A DNA stretch of 56,707 nt from JBCCGR01 sp039029195. Lineage in GTDB: Bacteria > Pseudomonadota > Alphaproteobacteria > Rhizobiales > Rhizobiaceae. The DNA lies in assembly GCA_039029195.1 (NCBI GenBank), contig JBCCGR010000027.1, forward strand, positions 1-56,707. Direction: 5' to 3'. Position 1 is the first letter of the stretch. Each line of letters opens with the position of its first letter. Under the pieces are notes generated by a model. It saw only the letters and a list, made by a program, of their open reading frames with translations. It was not told the origin of the DNA and ran no database searches. Below, in pieces: positions 1 through 8,591 of this stretch. A program made the translations under genes and the position numbers.

Positions 1-18
1 AGGCAGACAATCTGACAA

Positions 19-1395
19 TCAGGCTGCCTCTTCTTTGGGTGTTTCTCCATCCTTGCGCTTTTTCAAGCGCTCGGCAATCAGGAACGCGAGCTCAATCGAC
101 TGATCAGCATTGAGGCGCGGATCACAGTGTGTGTGATAGCGACTGCCGAGCTCGTCATCGGTGATTTCGCGTGCACCGCCCGTGCACTCTGTTACGTCCT
201 TGCCGGTCATTTCGACATGCACGCCACCGGCATAGGTGCCTTCGGCCTCGTGCACGTCGAAAAACCGCTCCACTTCAGCCAGAACGCGATTGAAGGGGCG
301 CGTTTTGTAGCCACCCGCGGAAATCGTGTTTCCGTGCATGGGATCGCAGGACCACACAACCGATTTGCCTTCGCGCTGTACAGCGCGAACCAACGGAACC
401 AGATGTTCCTCAACCTTCTCATGGCCAAATCGTGCGATGAGTGTCAGTCGACCCGGCTCGTTGTGAGGATTGAGAATGTCGATGAGATTTAGCAGATCAT
501 CCGGCGTGCTGGACGGGCCGCACTTAATGCCAATCGGATTTTTGATGCCGCGCGCATATTCCACGTGGGCATGGTCAGCCTGGCGTGTGCGATCTCCCAG
601 CCAAAGCATATGCCCGGAGGTCGCATACTGATCACCGGTTGTTGAATCCTCGCGGGTCAGCGCTTCTTCGTAGCCGAGCAGCAATGACTCGTGGCTGGTG
701 TAGAACTCGGTCTCTTTCAGCTTGGAGTATTGCTCGGATTCGAAGCCAATTGCTTTCATGAAATCGAGCGTTTCGGATATCCGGCTGGCCAATTCCTCAT
801 AGCGGGCGGCCTGAGGTGAGTTTTTGACGAACCCCAGCGTCCACTGATGCACCAGGTTGAGATCGGCATACCCGCCCTGAGCAAACGCACGCAACAGGTT
901 GAGCGTTGCCGCCGCCTGACGGTAAGCCTTGATCTGACGCTCCGGATCCGGCTCGCGTCCAGCTTCAGTAAAGTCGATGTCGTTGATGATATCACCGCGA
1001 TAGCTCGGCAGCGTTACACCATCTTTGGTCTCGTTGTCGGATGAGCGCGGCTTGGCAAACTGACCAGCGATGCGGCCAACTTTCACGACCGGTTTTGATG
1101 CGGCGAATGTCAGCACGACGGACATTTGCAGGAACACCCGGAAGAAGTCGCGGATTGTATCCGCGCTGTGCTCCGCGAAGCTTTCTGCACAGTCCCCGCC
1201 CTGAAGCAGGAACGCCTCGCCATTTGCAACGCGGCCCAGATGGGCTTTTAGCGCCCGCGCTTCCCCTGCAAATACGAGCGGCGGAAACTGCGACAAGCGG
1301 GATTCGACATCAGCCAGCTTGGCTGCGTCGGTAAAATTCGGCATTTGGATTGCCGGTTTGTTGCGCCATGAATTCGGGGTCCAGTTGTTAGCCAT
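19..1395 (-). CDS. aroG: Class II 3-deoxy-7-phosphoheptulonate (DAHP) synthase
   Basis: Condenses phosphoenolpyruvate with erythrose 4-phosphate, the first step of the shikimate pathway to aromatic amino acids, in the cytoplasm. The 458-residue protein has the motifs of the class II (plant and Mycobacterium type) family: LQGGDCAES with the metal-binding Cys at residue 69, KCGPSSTPDDL, ARFGHEKVEEH, and CDPMHGNT whose His is a metal ligand. Class I enzymes (about 350 residues) lack these. The ATG start is followed by the usual short N-terminal segment ending in MPNF. The stop lies 18 bases from the window edge, so the downstream context is unseen. The family is certain; the symbol varies between genomes (aroF, aroG, aroH). 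Confidence 0.96.
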   Translation of the reverse strand: MANNWTPNSWRNKPAIQMPNFTDAAKLADVESRLSQFPPLVFAGEARALKAHLGRVANGEAFLLQGGDCAESFAEHSADTIRDFFRVFLQMSVVLTFAASKPVVKVGRIAGQFAKPRSSDNETKDGVTLPSYRGDIINDIDFTEAGREPDPERQIKAYRQAAATLNLLRAFAQGGYADLNLVHQWTLGFVKNSPQAARYEELASRISETLDFMKAIGFESEQYSKLKETEFYTSHESLLLGYEEALTREDSTTGDQYATSGHMLWLGDRTRQADHAHVEYARGIKNPIGIKCGPSSTPDDLLNLIDILNPHNEPGRLTLIARFGHEKVEEHLVPLVRAVQREGKSVVWSCDPMHGNTISAGGYKTRPFNRVLAEVERFFDVHEAEGTYAGGVHVEMTGKDVTECTGGAREITDDELGSRYHTHCDPRLNADQSIELAFLIAERLKKRKDGETPKEEAA

Positions 1396-1525
1396 TTTAC
1401 GCGTCCACTCGGATTGCGGGATAAGAGTTTCGCTGACAGGGCGAACAATCGCCGGTCAACTGGCGCGCCTTATACACATCATCGTGAGCGCGTGCCACAG
1501 GCGATTCGCGAAAATTCGACGGGGT

Positions 1526-2128
1526 TTAGTTGGTTGGGAAACCACGTCTCGAGGCAAGCATGCGGTCGAACAAGTCCTGCTCCAACGATGATAGCGTCAC
1601 TGCGCGTGGATAGGTTGGTGCATGACGGTCTTCTAGCATCGGCCGATGAAATTCATCCGTGCTCGATAGAAACCCGTCAAGTCCAACTTGCCCGAACTCA
1701 ACCAGATAACCCTGCATCACCGCATCAAGATAGGACTGAATGATACGCCCTTCGGCACCCGTTTCAGCCATTTGAGGTTGCGCCACATAGAGATAGACCG
1801 GCATTGAACCCATTGCAGACTGAACTTCGGTCGCCATATCCACCTGTTCTTGCCCAATCTGCACCCGGTCATAGCGCATCTCGCGCTCATCAAGTGCGGG
1901 CAGGTTTTCCAGATGATCGATGATCAGAAGGCCTTCAATTGTGGTTTCGGCATGCGGCTTCACGGTTAGCAGAGAGATGTCGCCAAAGGGCGTGTCAGGG
2001 CGCGGTTGCCATGTCCTCCGCCAGCCGCTCAGCCGCGCTCTGTGCGCTGACACGTACCTCGTACGAAGCGTGTCGCGGTTCACCAGCGAGCCGTAACCAA
2101 AATAGGCGAAGTACTGACTGTCACTCAT
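1526..2128 (-). CDS. Gamma-glutamylcyclotransferase-like (AIG2/GGCT fold) protein
   Basis: A 200-residue cytoplasmic protein opening with YFAYFGYGSLVNRDTL; the YGSL signature is that of the gamma-glutamylcyclotransferase/AIG2 superfamily, whose members release 5-oxoproline from gamma-glutamyl peptides. The substrate cannot be told from sequence. It lies 109 nt downstream of puuD on the same strand and 130 nt upstream of the DAHP synthase gene, so it may be read from the purine operon or from its own promoter. No signal peptide or membrane segment is visible. Confidence 0.78.
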   Translation of the reverse strand: MSDSQYFAYFGYGSLVNRDTLRTRYVSAHRARLSGWRRTWQPRPDTPFGDISLLTVKPHAETTIEGLLIIDHLENLPALDEREMRYDRVQIGQEQVDMATEVQSAMGSMPVYLYVAQPQMAETGAEGRIIQSYLDAVMQGYLVEFGQVGLDGFLSSTDEFHRPMLEDRHAPTYPRAVTLSSLEQDLFDRMLASRRGFPTN

Positions 2129-2237
2129 AAGCGTTTTGGTGAAATTTGCTTCGTTTGCTGAGGGGGTTTGGAAACTCGTGGCTTTTCCGGCCGGTCATCA
2201 TCTCATCTAACCAGGCGACCACTGTATCGATTGGTTC

Positions 2238-3485
2238 TCAATGTTCCGATTTCAGGGGTGCACCAGAAACGCCAGCTTCATACCAGGCAACAATCATTGC
2301 CCGTTCGGCACTGCTCAGTTCCGTCAGATTACCGGGTGGCATCGCTTTTGACCGACCCGCATTGAGATAGATTTCCCGTGCCTGAGCCGCAATCTGTCGC
2401 TCCGTTTCGAGAACGACGCCCTTTGGTGGCGCAATGAGACCTTCCCAGACCGGTTCCGCCGCATGGCACATGGAGCAGCGCGACTGCACCGTTTCCTTCA
2501 CTTCCTGGAAATGGACGGCGCCGGCAAATCGCTTTTCATGGTTGGATAGCTTTGCGCCATCCTCCTCGCTTTCGACTGGCGTGAGGCTCGACAACCACAT
2601 GATCACGACAAAAATCACTGCCGTGGCAAGCCAGGTCCAGGTCGGATTGCCATACCGGGCGTGTTTGGAGTTGAAATAGTGCCGGATCGTCACGCCCATC
2701 AGGAACACGAGGCTCGCGATCACCCAATTGTATTCGGTCGCGAACGCCAACGGGTAGTGGTTCGACAACATGAGGAAAATCACCGGCAGGGTGAGATAGT
2801 TGTTGTGGGTCGAACGCTGTTTTGCCTGCTGGCCGTAGAGCGGGTTCGGCGTGCGGCCCGCCTTGAGATCGGCAACAACCTTTTTCTGGTTGGGAATGAT
2901 GAGCAGGAAAACGTTTGCGGACATGATTGTAGCCGTGAACGCGCCCAGGTGAACGAAAGCCGCGCGACCGCTGAACACCTGTGTGTACCCCCAGGCCATC
3001 GCTACCAGGACAAAGTACAACAACACCATAAGGCGGGTGTTGTCGGTGCCGATGGGTGATTTGCACAGGAGATCATAGAACACCCAGCCCACACCGATGG
3101 AGGCGAGCGAAATCAGGATCGCAACTGGTGCTGAAACATCAAGCACAGTGCGATCAATCAGATAGAGATCCGCACCGGCATAATAGATCACGCACATCAT
3201 GGCGAAGCCCGACAGCCATGTCGCGTAGGATTCCCACTTAAACCACGTCAGATGTTCCGGCATTTCCGCCGGGGCCACCATATATTTTTGAATGTGGTAG
3301 AACCCGCCGCCATGCACCTGCCACTCCTCACCATCGGCAAGGCTTCCTTCCGGCAAATCGCGGCGCAGGCCGAGATCAAGAGCAATGAAGTAGAACGAAG
3401 AGCCGATCCAGGCGATTGCGGTGATCACGTGAAGCCAGCGGACCGCGAAGTTTATCCACTCCCAGGCAATGGCATATTCATACAT
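2238..3485 (-). CDS. puuD: Membrane-bound urate hydroxylase with cytochrome c domain (PuuD)
   Basis: Oxidises urate to 5-hydroxyisourate at the cytoplasmic membrane, passing electrons to its own haem. The 415-residue protein has several hydrophobic helices over residues 1 to about 320, beginning YEYAIAWEWINFAVRWLHVITAIAWIG as in PuuD (shown here only in part by its family character), then a cytochrome c tail with CSMCH at residues 337-341 and a later MPPG that can supply the Met ligand. The ATG at 3485 was chosen because family members start at MYEYA; it overlaps the xdhC stop by 8 nt (ATGTATGA), which implies translational coupling. It follows xdhABC and replaces soluble uricase. Confidence 0.93.
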   Translation of the reverse strand: MYEYAIAWEWINFAVRWLHVITAIAWIGSSFYFIALDLGLRRDLPEGSLADGEEWQVHGGGFYHIQKYMVAPAEMPEHLTWFKWESYATWLSGFAMMCVIYYAGADLYLIDRTVLDVSAPVAILISLASIGVGWVFYDLLCKSPIGTDNTRLMVLLYFVLVAMAWGYTQVFSGRAAFVHLGAFTATIMSANVFLLIIPNQKKVVADLKAGRTPNPLYGQQAKQRSTHNNYLTLPVIFLMLSNHYPLAFATEYNWVIASLVFLMGVTIRHYFNSKHARYGNPTWTWLATAVIFVVIMWLSSLTPVESEEDGAKLSNHEKRFAGAVHFQEVKETVQSRCSMCHAAEPVWEGLIAPPKGVVLETERQIAAQAREIYLNAGRSKAMPPGNLTELSSAERAMIVAWYEAGVSGAPLKSEH

Positions 3486-4347
3486 GGGCGGCCTCGTTTT
3501 CGGTACTTTGAGCGGTATTAGCCTTTCCCAAAGCAAGCATGATCTCCGCTGCCGTCAGAGCTGCTATGACTTCCGGTCTTTTGTCATCAAGACCGAATCC
3601 GCCAATGGGGCAGACAAGGTTCTTGGGGTCGGTTGAACCGCCTTCCCGTCGAAGCCAATTCTCGAAGCTCTTGCGCTTGGTCCGCGATCCAACCATGCCA
3701 ACATAGGCGGCATCGCTGCGATTAAGCGCCTCTTTGGCGATGATAAAATCAAGCGCGTGATCATGAGTGAGCACGACAAACGCGCTTCCGGACTTTGCGG
3801 TCGCAACAAGACTCTCGGGCACGGCAAGAAGGTGCTTTTCGGCCGCATCTGATGCCAATTCGAGCGTCTCGGAACGGCTATCGACCAAAACCGGGCGTAC
3901 GGGAAGCAAAGAAATGCATTCGACCAGTGCCCGCCCCACATGCCCTGCGCCAAAGACAAAAACGTCGGGTCGTTCGGCACGTTCGTGATCCAAATGCTCA
4001 TGAAGCTCTTGACGGGCATCCTCATCCACCCGTGCGAGTGTGATTGAAACTCGCCCTCCGCAGCACTGGCCGATCTCTGGTCCAAGAGCAATTTCGACTG
4101 ACTTTTGACCATCGGCAGAGGCGAGAGACCGAATGGCTTCATCAATCGCAAGATATTCAAGCTGTCCACCGCCAATGGTTCGGGCAATGCAGGGCGTTTC
4201 ATCGAGCAATCCGGCGAGCATCCAGGTGCCGGCGGTCCGCGGAGTAGACCCGTTCGCAGCTTCGACCTCAATCAAAACGAGATCAGCTTCCGAGCCAAGT
4301 AGCGATGCCGCATCCATGGTTCGAAGTGTGTTCACTGGGCCGCTCAT
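3478..4347 (-). CDS. xdhC: Xanthine dehydrogenase accessory protein XdhC
   Basis: Binds molybdenum cofactor, promotes its sulfuration and inserts it into xanthine dehydrogenase; it is not part of the mature enzyme. The 289-residue protein shows the CoxI/XdhC N-terminal domain (SNGSTPRTAGTWML type segment, GGGQLEYLAID) and a C-terminal Rossmann-like domain with VFVFGAGHVGRALV. The ATG at 4347 overlaps the xdhB stop by 4 nt (ATGA). An upstream in-frame start at 4377 would lie inside xdhB and is less likely. The next gene, puuD, overlaps its end by 8 nt. Confidence 0.95.
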   Translation of the reverse strand: MSGPVNTLRTMDAASLLGSEADLVLIEVEAANGSTPRTAGTWMLAGLLDETPCIARTIGGGQLEYLAIDEAIRSLASADGQKSVEIALGPEIGQCCGGRVSITLARVDEDARQELHEHLDHERAERPDVFVFGAGHVGRALVECISLLPVRPVLVDSRSETLELASDAAEKHLLAVPESLVATAKSGSAFVVLTHDHALDFIIAKEALNRSDAAYVGMVGSRTKRKSFENWLRREGGSTDPKNLVCPIGGFGLDDKRPEVIAALTAAEIMLALGKANTAQSTENEAAHV

Positions 4348-6689
4348 TCGTGCGCCGCCTTCATGCGCGTAACGCAATCCAATACACGCTCTGGCGTTGC
4401 GGGCGTGTCAAGCTTTGGCGAAACCTTGTAGTCAGCACAGCTAGCTGCTGCCATCGACAGGGCCTCGAGCACCGAGATCGCCAGCATGAATGGCGGCTCA
4501 CCCACCGCCTTTGAACGGCGGATCGTGGCTTCGCGGTTTTGGGACCAATCGGCGAGCGACACGTTGAAAATCGGCGGCACATCTGACGCCAGAGGTATTT
4601 TGTAGGTGGACGGTGCATGAGTCCGGAGCCGCCCGCTCTTGTCCCACCACAATTCTTCTGTGGTGAGCCATCCCATGCCCTGAATGAACCCACCTTCGAT
4701 CTGGCCAATATCCAGCGCAGGATTGAGCGATTTTCCAACATCGTGAAGAATATCCACCCGGTCGACCTGATATTCGCCAGTCAGCGTATCAATGCTTACT
4801 TCCGACACAGCCGCTCCGTAAGCGAAGTAGTAGAACGGTCTGCCGGTTCCCTTCTCGCGGTCCCAGTGAATATCCGGCGTTTTGTAGAAGCCCGCCGCCG
4901 AAAGCTGGACCCGTTCCATGTAGGCAGCTTTGATAAAGTCGGCGAAAGCGATCCGCTGATTTCCAACCTGCACCTGGTTTGGTTCAAAAACCACCTGCTC
5001 CGTGTCGACGCCATACTTCTCTGTCGCGAAATCGATTAGTCGCGCCTTGATCTGTTGAGCGGCATTGGCGACCGCCATTCCGTTGAGATCGGACCCCGAC
5101 GACGCTGCCGTTGCGGATGTGTTGGGAACCTTCGCCGTGGTGGTCGCGGAGATCTTCACCTGATCCAGATCGACCTGAAATTCGTCTGCAAGCACTTGCG
5201 CAACCTTGGTGTGGAGCCCCTGCCCCATTTCAGTGCCACCATGATTGAGATGCAGCGACCCGTCCTGGTAAATGTGCACCAATGCACCCGCTTGATTGTA
5301 CCAGGTGGCCGTAAAAGAAATCCCGAATTTGACCGGCGTCAGTGCAATGCCTTTGCGGATCACCGGGCTATCCGCATTGAAGTCGATGATTTCGTTGCGG
5401 CGCTTCTGGTAGTCTGAACTTTCCTCCAGTTCAGCCACCAGACGGGCAATGATGTTGTCAGTCACTTGTTGATGGTAGGGTGTGATATCGCGGCCATCGT
5501 CGGCGTAAAAATTTGCCTTGCGGATTTCGAGCGGATCCTTGCGAAGCGCATAGGCAATCTCCTCGACAACACGCTCACCGCCAACCATGCCCTGTGGCCC
5601 GCCAAATCCGCGATAGGCCGTGTTGGAAACCGTGTCCGTTTTCAAAGGGTGCGAACTCAAACGGACATTCGGCAGATAGTAGCAATTGTCGGCATGAAAC
5701 AGGGCGCGATCTGTTACCGGTCCGGAAAGGTCCGCCGAGAAGCCGCAGCGGGCCCAATAGTCCGCCTCAAAACCTTCAATGCGCCCATCGTCATCAAAAC
5801 CGACATCGTATTCGACCACGAAATCGTGGCGCTTGCCCGTCGCGATCATATCCTCGTCGCGGTCTGGGCGCAGCTTGACCGGTGCTTTGAATTTTCGCGC
5901 AGCAATCGCTGCAATCGCAGCGAAGAGGTTGGACTGGGTCTCCTTGCCGCCAAATCCTCCGCCCATGCGACGCACTTGTACCGTTACCGCATTCGACGGG
6001 ACATGGAGCACGTGCCCGACCATGTGTTGCACTTCGCTGGGATGCTGCGTGGAGGAATAGACTGTCATCTCATCGTCCTCGCCCGGGACGGCGAGTGCGA
6101 TGTGGCTTTCGAGGTAAAAATGGTCTTGTCCGCCGATTCCGATCTGACCGGAAAGACGATTTTTTGCTGATTTTAGTGCAGAGTGGGGCTCTCCATGCCT
6201 AAGTGTAAGCGGCTCCGTGACATCCGGATAGCTGGCTGCGCGCGCAGCACCGACGTCCAATGCCGGCTTTTCTTCGTTATACTCTATATTTGCCAGTGCC
6301 GCGGCATGACGCGCCCGCAATCGTGTGTTCGCGATGACGGCGAATATGGGTTGGCCGTGAAAACGAATATCGCCTTCGCTGAGAACGGGCTCGTCCATTT
6401 TCCCGGTCGGGCTGATATCGTTGCAATCGGTAAAATCCTTGTGGGTCAGGATGCCGACAACACCGTCTGCCGCTTCAACCGCACTCAGATCAATGCTTTT
6501 GATGTGCCCCTTGGCGATTGTTGAAAGCCCGAGCGCGGCATGCAGCGTTCCGGCCAGATCCGGCATGTCATCAATGTACACCGCTTCGCCGGTGACGTGC
6601 TTGTGGCCGGAATCGTGTGGTTGCTGCGCACTCACTCCACCGCGAATTTCAAACCTCGCCTCATCAGGAGTTGCCATCGGACGATCCAT
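4344..6689 (-). CDS. xdhB: Xanthine dehydrogenase molybdopterin-binding subunit XdhB
   Basis: Large catalytic subunit of bacterial XdhAB, hydroxylating hypoxanthine and xanthine to urate at the molybdenum centre. The 781-residue protein carries RMGGGFGGKETQ and AYRGFGGPQGM cofactor-binding segments, and the catalytic base Glu at residue 731 in the motif GEPPFML, equivalent to Glu730 in Rhodobacter capsulatus. The ATG at 6689 shares one base with the xdhA stop (TGATG). A TTG codon directly before it and an ATG five codons later are alternatives. It forms the dimer of heterodimers with XdhA. Confidence 0.97.
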   Translation of the reverse strand: MDRPMATPDEARFEIRGGVSAQQPHDSGHKHVTGEAVYIDDMPDLAGTLHAALGLSTIAKGHIKSIDLSAVEAADGVVGILTHKDFTDCNDISPTGKMDEPVLSEGDIRFHGQPIFAVIANTRLRARHAAALANIEYNEEKPALDVGAARAASYPDVTEPLTLRHGEPHSALKSAKNRLSGQIGIGGQDHFYLESHIALAVPGEDDEMTVYSSTQHPSEVQHMVGHVLHVPSNAVTVQVRRMGGGFGGKETQSNLFAAIAAIAARKFKAPVKLRPDRDEDMIATGKRHDFVVEYDVGFDDDGRIEGFEADYWARCGFSADLSGPVTDRALFHADNCYYLPNVRLSSHPLKTDTVSNTAYRGFGGPQGMVGGERVVEEIAYALRKDPLEIRKANFYADDGRDITPYHQQVTDNIIARLVAELEESSDYQKRRNEIIDFNADSPVIRKGIALTPVKFGISFTATWYNQAGALVHIYQDGSLHLNHGGTEMGQGLHTKVAQVLADEFQVDLDQVKISATTTAKVPNTSATAASSGSDLNGMAVANAAQQIKARLIDFATEKYGVDTEQVVFEPNQVQVGNQRIAFADFIKAAYMERVQLSAAGFYKTPDIHWDREKGTGRPFYYFAYGAAVSEVSIDTLTGEYQVDRVDILHDVGKSLNPALDIGQIEGGFIQGMGWLTTEELWWDKSGRLRTHAPSTYKIPLASDVPPIFNVSLADWSQNREATIRRSKAVGEPPFMLAISVLEALSMAAASCADYKVSPKLDTPATPERVLDCVTRMKAAHE

Positions 6690-8149
6690 CAAGCCGCCTT
6701 TCCGCGACGGTTGAGCTGCGCTGCAGTACCGGTGTGCTCCAGATAAAATCGCTCCAGCAAATTGGCAGCAACCTGAGCCCGGTAGTCGGCGGTTGCTCGC
6801 ATGTCGGTCAACGGCTCAAAATCAGACTGCATCGCCTGTTTGGCCGCATTGATTGTGGACTGATCCAGGGTCTGGCCTTTGAGGGCAGTTTCGGCAGCAG
6901 TCGCTCTTTTTGGAACACCCGCCATTCCACCGAACACGAGGCGGGCGCTGCTTATGCGTTCCCCATCGAGTTCGATCAGGAAGGCCCCGGTCAGCGCGGA
7001 AATATCCTCATCCCTTCGTTTGGAGATCTTGTAGACTTCGAACCGTGTGTTTGTTGCGAGGAAAGGCACATCGATCCCTTCGACGAATTCTCCTGAATGT
7101 CGGTCCTGCTTGCCGTACTCGATGAAGAAGTCTTCCAGCGGAATGGTTCGTCGTTCCCTGCCCTTTCGCAAGGTTAGTTTGGCCCCAAGCGCAATCAGTG
7201 GCGGTGGCGTGTCGCCAATGGGTGAACCATTGGCGATGTTGCCACCAATTGTTCCCATGTTGCGGACCTGTTCACCGCCAATTCGGAACCAATAGTCCTT
7301 CATCTGAGGGAAATGCATGGTGATCGCACTAATCGCGTCGGTGTATGACACACAAGCGCCGATCTGCAGGCCAGAAGAGAGTTCTTCGATTTTCTGCAAC
7401 TCACTCAAATGATTAATGAAAATCACCGGCGAAATATCTGCAAGATGCTTTGTTACCCAGAGGCCAACATCCGTTGAACCGGCAACAATCCGCCCTTCCG
7501 GATGACGTTGAAGCGTGTCGGCAAGATCATCAACGCCTTCAGGGACAATCACACGGTCATCACCCATGCTAATTTCCACCGGCCGATCCAGTGCCAGTTC
7601 AAGAAGCTTTTGCTTTACCGCATCTCTGTTTCTGATCAGTCGATCGTCCTGAGCCTTCGCTTGTTCAGAGGCTGCGATCGCAGCATCAAAGATTGGCTTG
7701 TATCCGGTGCAGCGGCAGAGATTTCCCTGCAAAGCGGTTTCAACGTCTTCAGCCGCCGGCGCCGGGTTTCCGAGCCATAACGCATAGAGCGACATGACGA
7801 TTCCGGGAGTGCAGAACCCGCATTGGGAGCCGTGTCGCTCCACCATGGCCCGCTGAACCGGGTGCAACACGCCATCATCGCTTTTCAGATACTCAATCGT
7901 AACCACATGGCAGGCATCAAGCGAGCCCACGAATCGGATGCAGGAATTGACGGTCTCGTATTTCAACTCCCCTTGCGAGAGCCGACCGACCAGAACGGTA
8001 CAGGCCCCGCAATCGCCTTCGGCACAGCCTTCCTTTGACCCGGTCAAACCCCGATTAAGGCGCAAGAAGTCCAACAGGGTTTCGCCACTGGTGACGTCGG
8101 AACGCTCAATCAGCGTATCATTGACCAAAAACCGAATGGCCTTGCGCAT
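6689..8149 (-). CDS. xdhA: Xanthine dehydrogenase FeS/FAD subunit XdhA
   Basis: Electron-transfer subunit carrying two [2Fe-2S] clusters and FAD; takes electrons from the molybdenum site of XdhB to NAD+. Residues 1-90 form the plant-type ferredoxin domain with CAEGDCGACTV, residues 90-160 the all-helical cluster domain with CGFCTPG and GNLCRCTGYKPI, and the rest a CO-dehydrogenase-type FAD domain (IGGNIANGSPIGDTPP). The length of 486 residues is normal. The start lies 9 nt after the uraH stop, so both are probably on one transcript. Confidence 0.97.
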   Translation of the reverse strand: MRKAIRFLVNDTLIERSDVTSGETLLDFLRLNRGLTGSKEGCAEGDCGACTVLVGRLSQGELKYETVNSCIRFVGSLDACHVVTIEYLKSDDGVLHPVQRAMVERHGSQCGFCTPGIVMSLYALWLGNPAPAAEDVETALQGNLCRCTGYKPIFDAAIAASEQAKAQDDRLIRNRDAVKQKLLELALDRPVEISMGDDRVIVPEGVDDLADTLQRHPEGRIVAGSTDVGLWVTKHLADISPVIFINHLSELQKIEELSSGLQIGACVSYTDAISAITMHFPQMKDYWFRIGGEQVRNMGTIGGNIANGSPIGDTPPPLIALGAKLTLRKGRERRTIPLEDFFIEYGKQDRHSGEFVEGIDVPFLATNTRFEVYKISKRRDEDISALTGAFLIELDGERISSARLVFGGMAGVPKRATAAETALKGQTLDQSTINAAKQAMQSDFEPLTDMRATADYRAQVAANLLERFYLEHTGTAAQLNRRGKAA

Positions 8150-8158
8150 ACAGCCCCC

Positions 8159-8515
8159 TCAGCTTCCGCGATAGGTTGAGTAGCCATAAGGCGAGACGAG
8201 GAGCGGCACGTGATAGTGGGCCTTGGCGTCTGTGATGCCGAACCGAACCGGCACCACATCAAGAAACGGCACCTGATCAGTAGACTTCACATAGTCGCCC
8301 ACATGAAATCGGAGTTCATAGTGGCCCGTTTGAAACGCTTCTCCGTCCAGCATCGGAGAATCGGTGCGGCCATCATCGTTCGTGACGGCTGACTTCAGAG
8401 CGGTCTCACCGCCTTCGCCAAGGCGTACAAGATCTATTTTCATGCCCCCCGCAGGGTGGCCGTTTGCAGTGTCCAGCACATGGGTGCTGAGCCATCCGGT
8501 TTCTGTTTCAGACAT
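8159..8515 (-). CDS. uraH: 5-hydroxyisourate hydrolase
   Basis: Transthyretin-related hydrolase that opens 5-hydroxyisourate, the PuuD product, to OHCU. At 118 residues it has family length; the N-terminal STHVLDTANGHPAGG and the C-terminal tetrapeptide YRGS, which builds the active site with the conserved His residues, are both intact. No signal peptide is visible, so it is cytoplasmic. It is the first gene of the purine operon uraH-xdhABC-puuD. The partner OHCU decarboxylase (uraD) is not in the window. Confidence 0.95.
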   Translation of the reverse strand: MSETETGWLSTHVLDTANGHPAGGMKIDLVRLGEGGETALKSAVTNDDGRTDSPMLDGEAFQTGHYELRFHVGDYVKSTDQVPFLDVVPVRFGITDAKAHYHVPLLVSPYGYSTYRGS

Positions 8516-8546
8516 GCTGAATGGCGCTCCAACCTGTTTAGAACAC

Positions 8547-8576
8547 CTATAGTGAGCCCATGTGATTGAAGGTCAA
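8547..8576 (-). promoter_or_regulatory. Candidate sigma70 promoter of the uraH-xdhABC-puuD operon
   Basis: In the 76-nt gap between the paaE stop and uraH the minus strand reads TTGACC (8576-8571), 18 nt, CTATAG (8552-8547). The -35 is good and the -10 is imperfect with a long spacer. It would give a leader of about 25 nt. Inferred from spacing only; readthrough from paaE is the alternative. Confidence 0.35.
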
Positions 8577-8591
8577 GCGTTTTTGAATGAC

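Noticed and set aside
5466..6170. 234-codon plus-strand open frame opposite xdhB
   Set aside because: Antisense shadow of an intact, conserved gene without its own ribosome site.
8544..8576. MerR-type operator idea for the uraH promoter because of its long 18-19 nt spacer
   Set aside because: The dyad between the hexamers is too weak (only ACCT/AGGT ends match) and no MerR-family gene is nearby.
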